Source: Mariprofundaceae bacterium
GTDB lineage: Bacteria; Pseudomonadota; Zetaproteobacteria; Mariprofundales; J009
Assembly (NCBI GenBank): GCA_015489095.1
Contig: WFMN01000246.1
Span: 1-14,709 of the forward strand
Direction of reading: 5' to 3'
Length of the DNA: 14,709 nucleotides
Shown here: piece by piece, positions 8,689-14,113 of the stretch
How positions within the stretch are numbered: position 1 is the first letter of the stretch
Layout: each line of letters opens with the position of its first letter
Program-made: the position numbers and the translations under genes
The notes under the pieces: model-generated
What the model saw: only the letters and a program-made list of their open reading frames with translations
Database searches by the model: none
What the model was told of the DNA's origin: nothing

Positions 8689-9018
8689 ATGTGTTGGACA
8701 GTGGAAACTTTAAATGCCGATGTGGATGAGGAGCTTGATAGGCTTGCTCCAGCATTTAAAGCCAAATTTCTGCACATTGCCTCAATGCTGGAACACTTCG
8801 GACCCCACAAGGTTCGAGCGCCTTATGTGAAGCACCTTGATGGCAAACTATGGGAAATACGGATGAAAGCACAGCCAGGTATCGCCCGTGCAATTTACGC
8901 TGTGGTTGTGGGAAGAAAAATTGTAATTTTGCATCTGTTCATGAAAAAAACACAGGCAACCCCACGGGAAGCTATCTCGCTGGCCAAACGAAGGATGAAG
9001 GAGTCTGGATATGACTAA
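8689..9018 (+). CDS. HigB/RelE-family toxin (Gp49-like)
   Basis: The 109 residues from ATG 8689 read MCWTVETLNADVDEELDRLA at the start and contain VRAPYVKHLDGKLWEIRMK (42-60), GIARAIYAVVVGRKIVILHL (64-83) and FMKKTQATPREAISLAKRR (84-102). These are the motifs of the phage-derived Gp49-like/HigB branch of RelE toxins, which cleave mRNA at the ribosome. Family members commonly begin at this MxWTVETLN position, supporting 8689 as the native start. The frame is open back to 8494, however, so a 174-residue fusion with the integrase remnant is possible if translation begins there. No good Shine-Dalgarno sequence precedes 8689; a promoter ends 7 nt before it. The gene overlaps the antitoxin start by 8 nt, the toxin-first order typical of higBA. 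Confidence 0.88.
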   Translation: MCWTVETLNADVDEELDRLAPAFKAKFLHIASMLEHFGPHKVRAPYVKHLDGKLWEIRMKAQPGIARAIYAVVVGRKIVILHLFMKKTQATPREAISLAKRRMKESGYD

Positions 9019-9307
9019 ATTGGCGGATTTAAAAACCAAGTGGCTAAAGGATGACGCTGTACGCAAGGAGTATGAGGCACATTCTTACGAGTTTGAAATT
9101 GCGCAGGCGCTGATTGAGGCGAGAACCAACGCTGGGTTAACGCAGGCGGATGTTGCTAAACGAATGGGGACAACACAATCGGCAGTGGCACGCATCGAAG
9201 GGGCATCCCACCTGCCTAGTATGAAAAGTATTATTCGCTATGCAACAGCTATAGGTGCCAAGCCAATGCTAACCCTATTATCTGGTAGAGAGCGACTTTC
9301 TCACTAG
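9011..9307 (+). CDS. HigA-like XRE-family antitoxin
   Basis: The product has 98 residues. An N-terminal segment (1-28) is followed by a helix-turn-helix of the XRE/Cro type at about 31-85: IAQALIEARTNAGLTQADVA, KRMGTTQSAVARIEG, then LPSMKSIIRYATAIGAK. It is expected to bind and neutralise the toxin encoded just upstream and to repress the shared promoter at 8654-8681. Its ATG lies inside the last codons of the toxin gene (overlap 8 nt), indicating coupled translation. The best guess for the operator is the TATCGCA/TGCGATA palindrome. Confidence 0.9.
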   Translation: MTKLADLKTKWLKDDAVRKEYEAHSYEFEIAQALIEARTNAGLTQADVAKRMGTTQSAVARIEGASHLPSMKSIIRYATAIGAKPMLTLLSGRERLSH

Positions 9308-9458
9308 GGCATAGCACATGGACAAAATTTGAAATTGACGACTGTACAGACAACTTGCACATTTCGTAGAAATTAGGGTCAGGCTGTCAGAGGATCGGTG
9401 TTAAAAAGTTCAATGAAAACAAGGATCGATAGCATTTCGTAAACCACCAAAATAGGGC
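9308..9458. other. Gene-free right end of the mini-island
   Basis: About 150 bp of AT-rich sequence between the antitoxin and the right repeat. It holds a CTGTACAG palindrome (9342-9349) that echoes the left-end TTGTACAT motifs. I see no gene, no terminator and no integrase C-terminal fragment. Confidence 0.5.
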
Positions 9459-9477
9459 TCCCGCCTGGCTCCACCAA
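9459..9477. repeat. Right attachment-site repeat
   Basis: TCCCGCCTGGCTCCACCAA, a second copy of the tRNA-Ala 3' end with no tRNA body attached; it marks the old chromosomal edge of the insertion. Confidence 0.85.
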
Positions 9478-9574
9478 TTTTTCCTATTTGTAATATCCTC
9501 ATCACCGCGAAAGCTACATCCACCATGGTCGTCACGCCATGCCGGCGTTGTCCGGAACATCGCCGCCAAGGCGA

Positions 9575-9784
9575 CTACCCCGTATGATCCTCCTCCATGC
9601 GCCGCTGCACCGGCGGGCATGGCACATCACCGAACGAGCAGAAGACACAGCAGTCATCGCCCTCGGGCTTGAGCAGCGCATGGCACGCTTCGCATTCGTA
9701 GAACCACTGGCAGGCATCGGTCGGCATCACCTCCTTCTTGCTGTGGCCGCAGTGCGGGCAGGTGATGGTGGATTCAGTGATCAT
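9575..9784 (-). CDS. GDCCVxC-type small Cys-rich protein
   Basis: The 69 residues start MITESTITCPHCGHSKKEVM and continue PTDACQWFYECEACHALLKP, then DDCCVFCSFGDVPCPP. This matches the 'GDCCVxC domain-containing (seleno)protein' family, which in some genomes carries Sec in the CC motif; here all are Cys. Visible thiols are CxxC (9-12), C25, CxxC (31-34), CC (45-46), C49 and C56, suggesting a zinc ribbon plus a reactive or metal-binding Cys cluster. The motif reads GDDCCVFC, with an extra Asp compared with the family name. The ATG at 9784 is preferred over an upstream extension through repeat DNA; no clear ribosome site is seen. It is the last gene of the merR-led cluster, so a metal or thiol role is inferred. 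Confidence 0.8.
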   Translation of the reverse strand: MITESTITCPHCGHSKKEVMPTDACQWFYECEACHALLKPEGDDCCVFCSFGDVPCPPVQRRMEEDHTG

Positions 9785-9932
9785 GCTTGACGGCTTCGCA
9801 AGAAGTCGGCACCGCGGCCACGGACGGCCGCGCAAATCAATGGCTTGCGTAGCAAGTCGTTGATTTGTAAGGAAGGTGAAAATCGCAATTTTCGCCTTCC
9901 GTCAAGCAAAAAGTCCATGGACGGACTTTTTG
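9785..9932 (+). repeat. Five-hairpin branched repeat element
   Basis: Five consecutive stems: 9791-9808 (7 bp, GCAA loop), 9813-9832 (7 bp), 9833-9867 (16 bp, 3-nt loop), 9871-9900 (13 bp, CGCA loop) and 9907-9932 (10 bp). A perfect outer stem, GCTTGACGG (9785-9793) with CCGTCAAGC (9899-9907), can close the first four into a multibranch fold. Three stems contain pairs that are G:U only when the plus strand is read and A:C on the minus strand. It fills the gap between two genes transcribed on the minus strand. Confidence 0.8.
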
Positions 9933-9940
9933 TGATGTCC

Positions 9941-10369
9941 TCATGCTTCATGCTCCATGCGGCGAAAATCGGCCAGACAACAGCGACCGGACGGGTTTCT
10001 GGATTCGCATGCACACAGCCTTTCCTTGGTTTGCCGGACGACAAACGCCTTGATCTGTGCCGCCGTGCCATCGGCCAGTGCCGCTCGGTACGATTCCCTA
10101 GAGATATCAAAGCAATGGCAGAGCATCGCCCGCCCATCGCGGAAGGCGCGAAGGCGCTGTTTCGGGATGGTGTCCGCGGCGAAAAAATAGCCGGTGGGAC
10201 AATCGGGTTCGGCGCAGTAGGCATACGCCTCATCCGCCAGTGGCTGATTGTCGGGGAATGGAACCTGATGCAGCAGCGTTTGCCGGCTGACGCCTACCCC
10301 TGAACCACCGCAAGTGGGGCAAACGGAACGACTTGCTACCGTCGAGGCGGCACAACAGCTACAGGCCAC
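9941..10369 (-). CDS. CopZ-type zinc-ribbon/[2Fe-2S] metallochaperone-like protein
   Basis: The 142 residues contain 15 Cys. An N-terminal zinc ribbon is suggested by CPTCG (17-21), TLLHQVPFP (31-39) and YCAEPDC (51-57). A Bfd-like [2Fe-2S] region follows: LCHCFDISRESYRAALADGT (83-102), with the CxC at 84-86, and CACESRNPSGRCC (119-131). This is the N-terminal module of Archaeoglobus-type CopZ; here it stands alone, without a C-terminal heavy-metal-associated (HMA) domain. A proposed role is moving or reducing a thiophilic metal in the cytoplasm (inference). The start is GTG 10369, just after an in-frame TAA, and gives the Cys-rich N-terminus usual in this family. It lies downstream of merR and merT on the same strand. 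Confidence 0.82.
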   Translation of the reverse strand: MACSCCAASTVASRSVCPTCGGSGVGVSRQTLLHQVPFPDNQPLADEAYAYCAEPDCPTGYFFAADTIPKQRLRAFRDGRAMLCHCFDISRESYRAALADGTAAQIKAFVVRQTKERLCACESRNPSGRCCLADFRRMEHEA

Positions 10370-10724
10370 GACGACTTATTCTCTCCGCTTACCGCGACAA
10401 CATGCCCCACCCTCTCGTTGAACAAGGGGCATGGACGGGTTCGGGGAAGGATTCCCCTCCTACGGGCTGTGGGGGCGGTTTCCAAACCGCGAACCGGGGC
10501 TCGTCATACCGGCGCAGGCCGGTATCCATCTTGGCCACGCAGGCCCCCCATGGATTTCGGGTCAAGCCCGACATGACAATTTCACCGCGGAGGCGCGGAG
10601 GCGCGGAGGAATGTCGGACATCCATGCCGGCGCCATCAACGCCACGCCCTCGCCGGATGGCGGCGTGCGCGGCAAGGTGCATATCTCCCTCTCCGCGCCT
10701 TTGCGGTGAAACAACACAGCACCA
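10370..10724. repeat. Repeat-filled spacer inside the mer-like cluster
   Basis: This 355-bp gap between merT and the CopZ-like gene holds no convincing gene. In order it contains a REP-like element (10438-10493, with GGCGGTTTCCAAACCGC), a nested palindrome with ATACCGGC (10506-10513) and GCCGGTAT (10518-10525), and a GC-rich inverted repeat (arms 10582-10609 and 10685-10711). Reading through it would require a long structured mRNA segment. Confidence 0.7.
10441..10493. repeat. REP-like element, copy 1
   Basis: Two palindromic parts: GGGGAAGGATTCCCC and GGCGGTTTCCAAACCGC. It matches copy 2 at 11109-11164, and a shorter copy at 11708-11734 retains only the GTAGGAGCGGTTT...AACCGCGA half. Confidence 0.65.
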
Positions 10725-10749
10725 TCACTTGATCACAAAGGGCAGCAGC
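10554..10749. repeat. 196-bp direct repeat, copy 1
   Basis: Nearly identical to 11844-12041 apart from a few substitutions and two 8-9 bp indels in the GAGGCGCGG and CTCTCCGC runs. It includes the GC-rich inverted repeat and extends about 25 bp into the 3' end of merT (stop at 10725-10727). Confidence 0.85.
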
Positions 10750-11066
10750 GAAGGTGAGATCAGCAGCAGCACCGCCATCCCACCCAACACCCAAAGCAAA
10801 ACCGGCCGCTTCGGTGGGCAGCCGTTGGCAATGCAGGCTTGTCTTCCCTGCCAGTGACGCCATCCCGCCCAGCCGATCAGAGCCAAGGTGATGAGCGCGA
10901 ACAGCGGACGATAGGGCTCCAATGCGATGAAGGCGGAGGCGGAACCCAACCCCAGCAACGCCACGATCAACGGTCCGATGCAGCAGGCGGAGGCCAACCC
11001 ACCGGCAATCACCGCACCGATCAACGGGCCATGTTCTTTTGCTGTTTCAGCATGTTCACTGTTCAT
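10725..11066 (-). CDS. merT: MerT-like mercuric ion transporter
   Basis: This 113-residue membrane protein has three hydrophobic segments: about 14-46, 52-71 and 89-108. The first holds the vicinal pair ASACCIGP (Cys28-Cys29) that in MerT takes Hg(II) across the inner membrane. The loop between segments 2 and 3 holds Cys78 and Cys83 (QACIANGC), as in MerT. I start at ATG 11066 (MNSEHAETAKEHGP) rather than at an upstream in-frame codon that lies inside a repeat. No Shine-Dalgarno sequence is evident. merR lies 126 bp upstream on the same strand. No merP or merA is present, so the substrate could be Hg(II) or another thiophilic ion. Confidence 0.88.
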   Translation of the reverse strand: MNSEHAETAKEHGPLIGAVIAGGLASACCIGPLIVALLGLGSASAFIALEPYRPLFALITLALIGWAGWRHWQGRQACIANGCPPKRPVLLWVLGGMAVLLLISPSLLPFVIK

Positions 11067-11192
11067 GATGACGATTTCGAAAGAAGTCGGCATCGCGGCC
11101 ACGCACGAGTTCGGGGAAAGGATTCCCCTCCTACAGGCTGTAGGAGCGGTTTCCCAACCGCGAATTCCACGGACGGACTTGTTGCGATCTGC
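11067..11192. repeat. Truncated hairpin element interrupted by REP-like copy 2
   Basis: The left part (11067-11103) matches the start of the 9785-9932 element, including GATTTC-GAAA-GAAGTC. The right part (11167-11188, CACGGACGGACTTGTTGCG) matches its end. Between them lies the REP-like sequence 11109-11164. The composite fills the merR-merT gap from stop codon to start codon. Confidence 0.65.
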
Positions 11193-11588
11193 TCATTCAT
11201 GATAATCCTCCAGAATATTCAGAATCGGACAGGGATCGCCATCGGCGGTCTGTTCACATTGATCGGCGAGCGCCAGCAGGGTGGCACGCATCTTGGCGAG
11301 CATCCCCATACGGACAGCGATCTCCTCGGCCTTGCGTTGCGCCACCGCCCGCACCTGCGAACAGGTGCGTCCGCCACTCTTGATGGCGAGCAGTTGGCCG
11401 ATCTCCTCCAGCGTAAACCCCAGCTCCTTGGCGTGGACGATGAAGCGCAAGCGGGTGAGATCCCCAGCGCCGTAACAGCGATAGCCGGAGGCAGTGCGCG
11501 GCGCGCGCGGAATCAGCCCGCGTCGTTCGTAGTAGCGCACGGTATCCACCGCGATACCCGCCGCCTTGGCCAACGCACCGATCTTCAT
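11193..11588 (-). CDS. merR: MerR-family regulator with Hg(II)-type Cys triad
   Basis: The 131 residues start MKIGALAKAAGIAVDTVRYY with the winged helix-turn-helix (1-70, containing ERRGLIP and SGYRCYG), then a dimerisation helix (about 76-110). The effector region has Cys76, Cys111 and Cys120. The spacings of 35 and 9 are exactly those of Cys82, Cys117 and Cys126 in Tn501 MerR, which bind Hg(II) in a trigonal site across the dimer. The motif CEQTADGDPCPIL parallels the CHARKGNVSCPLI of that protein. The ATG at 11588 is the only good start. The gene leads the cluster on the minus strand and lies 2 nt downstream of the predicted start of its own MerR-type promoter, so autoregulation is expected. 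Confidence 0.92.
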   Translation of the reverse strand: MKIGALAKAAGIAVDTVRYYERRGLIPRAPRTASGYRCYGAGDLTRLRFIVHAKELGFTLEEIGQLLAIKSGGRTCSQVRAVAQRKAEEIAVRMGMLAKMRATLLALADQCEQTADGDPCPILNILEDYHE

Positions 11589-11596
11589 CGCTGCGA

Positions 11597-11628
11597 ATAC
11601 TAAACCCTAGAGCATACTCCAGAGTCAA
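11597..11628 (-). promoter_or_regulatory. MerR-type promoter/operator with 20-bp spacer
   Basis: On the minus strand, TTGACT (11628-11623), 20-nt spacer, TAGTAT (11602-11597). The stretched 19-20 nt spacer is the hallmark of promoters untwisted by MerR-family activators. A dyad, CTCTGGAG-TATG-CTCTAGGG (six of eight positions complementary), begins in the -35 and fills most of the spacer, and resembles ZntR-type operators. It would drive merR and the genes behind it; the predicted start is about 11590. Confidence 0.85.
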
Positions 11629-11640
11629 GCCGCGCCAATG

Positions 11641-12016
11641 ACGGAACCAGCCGCTGCACCCGATCGTTGCGCTCACCGGCGACGGATGGCGCGTGCGCTG
11701 AAACCCGCCTGTAGGAGCGGTTTCCCAACCGCGAACATCTCCCGACCGTTCGCCGGTTCGGGGGTGTGAGAACTTAGGTTCGGAGTCGGAGACCTTGGGT
11801 TCGGGGTCGGAGACCCCTCCTACGGGGGGAGGCGGTCACCGTAGATTCCGGGTCAAGCCCGATATGACAATTTCACCGCGGAGGCGCGGAGGAATGTCGG
11901 ATGTCCATGCCGACGCCATCAACGCCACGCCCTCGCCGGATGGCGGCGTGCGCGGCAAGGCGCATATCTCCCTCTCCGCCCTCTCCGCGCCTCTGCGGTA
12001 AAACAAAACCGCATCA
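11641..12016. other. Gene-free repeat region between merR and the sensor kinase
   Basis: No intact gene. It holds a short REP-like copy (11708-11734), a 21-bp tandem pair (11774-11794 and 11795-11815, 19 of 21 identical, TTGGGTTCGGGGTCGGAGACC in the second unit less one base), and most of the second 198-bp direct repeat. Apparent short ORFs here run through the repeats and are not credible. Confidence 0.65.
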
Positions 12017-12041
12017 TCACTTGAGCAGATAGGGCAGCAGC
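11844..12041. repeat. 198-bp direct repeat, copy 2
   Basis: Second copy of 10554-10749 in the same orientation, 1.29 kb away. It also includes a merT-like stop codon and the codons just before it. Confidence 0.85.
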
Positions 12042-12061
12042 AAAACCGCCGGCTTGATCCC
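12017..12061 (-). pseudogene. Remnant of a merT-like 3' end
   Basis: On the minus strand the last codons read GIKPAVLLLPYLLK followed by TGA (12019-12017). The intact merT ends AVLLLISPSLLPFVIK. DNA identity is clear around CTGCTGCCCT and TCAAGTGATG and continues into the shared repeat, so this is the tail of a merT copy whose body is missing. It stops against the end of the kinase gene (stop at 12066). Confidence 0.55.
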
Positions 12062-12065
12062 GGCG

Positions 12066-13751
12066 CTACGATTCCGTGAGGAGGCTGTTCAGCAGTATGC
12101 TGACGGGGATGGCGTGGTAGGGCTTGGACAAAAAGCGGGTGCGTGCCTTTGCCGCTTCGGAGAGCAGATCCATATCCAGCGCATAGCCCGAAGCCAGCAC
12201 GATCGGCACATCAATTCCGTGGTCGATCAAGGCTTGCACCAGCTCCACCCCGCCCATCTCCGGCATGACCATATCGGTCAGCACCAAGGCGATCTCATGA
12301 TCCTGCCTCGCCAATTCAAGTGCCTCCCGGCCATTGCCGACGGCGACCACGCGGTATCCGATCATCTTCAGCAGATCGGTCATCGTTTTCCGGATGGCGT
12401 CATCATCCTCCGCCAGCAGGATCTTCTCGCCGTTGCCACGCATCAGCCGTAACGGCTGCTCCGCTTCCGGTTGTTCCCCCGACTCCGACGCCAGCGGCAG
12501 GTGGATATCAAAGCGGGCGCCCTCGCCGGGCGCGCTGTGGCAGGTGATCGTGCCGCCATGCTGCTGCACAATGGCGTGTACCGTGGAGAGCCCCAGCCCG
12601 GTGCCCTTGCCATCCTCCTTGGTGGTAAAGAAGGGGTCGAACACCCGTGAAATCTCCTCCGCGCCGATGCCGCAACCGCTATCGGCAACGGTAAGGTGCG
12701 CCCACTCGCCCGGTTTGATATCGCCCTCTTCCCCGTCATCCGTCACCGTGTGGCGGCGCAAAGTGACATCGATCCATCGCGCATCCGCGGTGGCGACGGC
12801 ATCGCGGGCGTTGTTCATCAGGTTCATCACCACCTGCTGAATCTGGGTGGCGTCACCGCATACCGGCAGATGCTCGCCCTGGTCATGGAAGCGCACAGTC
12901 GTATGCGAAGGGATGCCGAGCTTGGAGGTGGCCACCGTCTCCTTCACCAGCGTCTCCAGCGGGAAGATATCGTTGCTCGCCGCCTTCTTGCGCGCATAAT
13001 CCATCAACTGCTTGACGATGTTCGCGGCGTGGTCAACCAAGGATTCTATCTCTTCGATCTGCCGGCGCACCGCCGCATCGTCTTTGCCTAGCTTGTTTCT
13101 GGCGATGTACGACTTACCGAGGATCCCGAACAACACATTGTTGAAGTTGTGCGCCACCCCGCTGACCAGCGTGCCGATCGCCTCCATCTTTTGCGCTTGG
13201 GCAAGTTGTTCGGCCATGGACTCCAAACGGGCATTGGCCTCCTCCAGCTCACGATTGGTGCGCTCGAGCTGTTCCAGCTTATCCTCCAGTTTGCGCACCA
13301 GCCTGCTGTTGTAGCGCTGCAGCAGCTCCGCATCGTCGTCCAAGCGGGGGACGCACGCCGTCAGATTCCCCGCGCGCTGCTCCGCCAGCAACTGGCGAAG
13401 CTCCCGTAGCAACTCCTTCGATTGCAGCGGCTTCACAAAGAAGCGGTTGGCGCCGAGCTCCAGCGCGAGCTTCTTGTCCTGCTCGGTGGTGTAGGTGGCG
13501 GAGTAGAAGACAAAGGGGATCTCCTTCAGATCGGGATCCTTCTTGCATGTGCAACAGAGCTGGTAGCCATCCATCACCGGCATCAGGATGTCGCTGATAA
13601 TCAGATCATGCGGCCTCTCCCGCAACTGCTCCAGCGCCTGTCGGCCGTGCTCCGCCTCCGAAACCTGCGCCCCCTCACCCTGCAGCAGATAGCGCAGCAG
13701 GTAACGGTTCTGCTCGATATCATCGACCACCATAATCCGCAGCTTGTTCAT
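12066..13751 (-). CDS. Hybrid histidine kinase (REC-HisKA-HATPase-REC)
   Basis: The 561 residues have no membrane segment, so the protein is cytoplasmic. Receiver 1 spans 1-120: Asp10/11, phospho-acceptor Asp54 in ISDILMPVMDG, Ser84, Lys107. A coiled coil covers about 140-190. The HisKA H-box contains GVAHNFNNVLFGILG with His201. The ATPase region has NLMNNARDA (310-318), DSGCGIG (357-363), FDPFFTTK (371-378) and GKGTGLGL (381-388). Receiver 2 spans 442-555: Glu448, Asp449/450, Asp493 in TDMVMPEMGG, Ser521, Lys543. Input probably arrives as a phosphoryl group on receiver 1 or from partner proteins. Start: GAGGAGGT at 13757-13764 and ATGA overlap with the upstream gene. The HNFNN box places it with NtrB-like hybrid kinases of the HisKA family. 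Confidence 0.95.
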   Translation of the reverse strand: MNKLRIMVVDDIEQNRYLLRYLLQGEGAQVSEAEHGRQALEQLRERPHDLIISDILMPVMDGYQLCCTCKKDPDLKEIPFVFYSATYTTEQDKKLALELGANRFFVKPLQSKELLRELRQLLAEQRAGNLTACVPRLDDDAELLQRYNSRLVRKLEDKLEQLERTNRELEEANARLESMAEQLAQAQKMEAIGTLVSGVAHNFNNVLFGILGKSYIARNKLGKDDAAVRRQIEEIESLVDHAANIVKQLMDYARKKAASNDIFPLETLVKETVATSKLGIPSHTTVRFHDQGEHLPVCGDATQIQQVVMNLMNNARDAVATADARWIDVTLRRHTVTDDGEEGDIKPGEWAHLTVADSGCGIGAEEISRVFDPFFTTKEDGKGTGLGLSTVHAIVQQHGGTITCHSAPGEGARFDIHLPLASESGEQPEAEQPLRLMRGNGEKILLAEDDDAIRKTMTDLLKMIGYRVVAVGNGREALELARQDHEIALVLTDMVMPEMGGVELVQALIDHGIDVPIVLASGYALDMDLLSEAAKARTRFLSKPYHAIPVSILLNSLLTES

Positions 13752-14113
13752 GCCACTACCTCCTCTAGTTGCCGCACAAAGGCGGCGGGATCGATCGGCT
13801 TGCTGATATAGCCATCACACCCGGCGGCGATGACGCGCTCACGATCTCCCTTCATCGCCAGCGCGGTGAAGGCGACGATCTTGATCGCACGGGTCGCCGG
13901 ATCGGCACGCAGCTTGCAGGTGGCGGCAAAACCGTCGATCCCGCCCGAAAGCATCATGTCCATCACGATCAGATCAGGCCGCAGCTCGCCGGCCATGCGC
14001 AACGCCTCCTCCCCGTTGTCGCAACAGCCGACCACGGTGTGCCCCGCCTGTTCGAGCAGAAAGCGCGCCATGTAGCGGTTCTGCGGCGTGTCCTCAACGA
14101 TCAGCACCCTCAC
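13748..14113 (-). CDS. Stand-alone response-regulator receiver (CheY/DivK-like)
   Basis: A 121-residue single receiver with no output domain. Seen: VLIVEDTPQNR (3-13) with acidic Glu7/Asp8, phospho-acceptor Asp52 in VMDMMLSGGIDG, Thr83 in AFTALAMKGD, and Lys105 in YISKPID. The LSGGIDG loop carries one residue more than the usual LPxxDG and lacks the Pro. The start is a GTG at 14113 overlapping the previous stop (GTGA), with GGAGGAG upstream; the stop overlaps the hybrid kinase start (ATGA). Such proteins shuttle phosphate or act on partners by protein contact. In this setting it is a likely intermediate between the multi-receiver protein and the hybrid kinase. Confidence 0.93.
   Translation of the reverse strand: MRVLIVEDTPQNRYMARFLLEQAGHTVVGCCDNGEEALRMAGELRPDLIVMDMMLSGGIDGFAATCKLRADPATRAIKIVAFTALAMKGDRERVIAAGCDGYISKPIDPAAFVRQLEEVVA

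Noticed and set aside
9575..9784. Selenocysteine codon in the GDCCVxC-type gene
   Set aside because: The motif positions are ordinary Cys codons and the frame has no internal TGA, so it is the Cys form.
10333..10857. 174-codon plus-strand ORF across the merT/CopZ gap
   Set aside because: It consists of translated REP-like and GC-rich repeats and runs antisense into merT.
10839..11603. 254-codon plus-strand ORF opposite merR-merT
   Set aside because: It is antisense to two well-supported genes and shows no domain; GC-rich codon bias on the other strand produces long shadows.
11795..12001. 68-codon ORF between merR and the kinase
   Set aside because: It lies within the direct repeat; a similar translation arises from the other repeat copy, with no protein signature.
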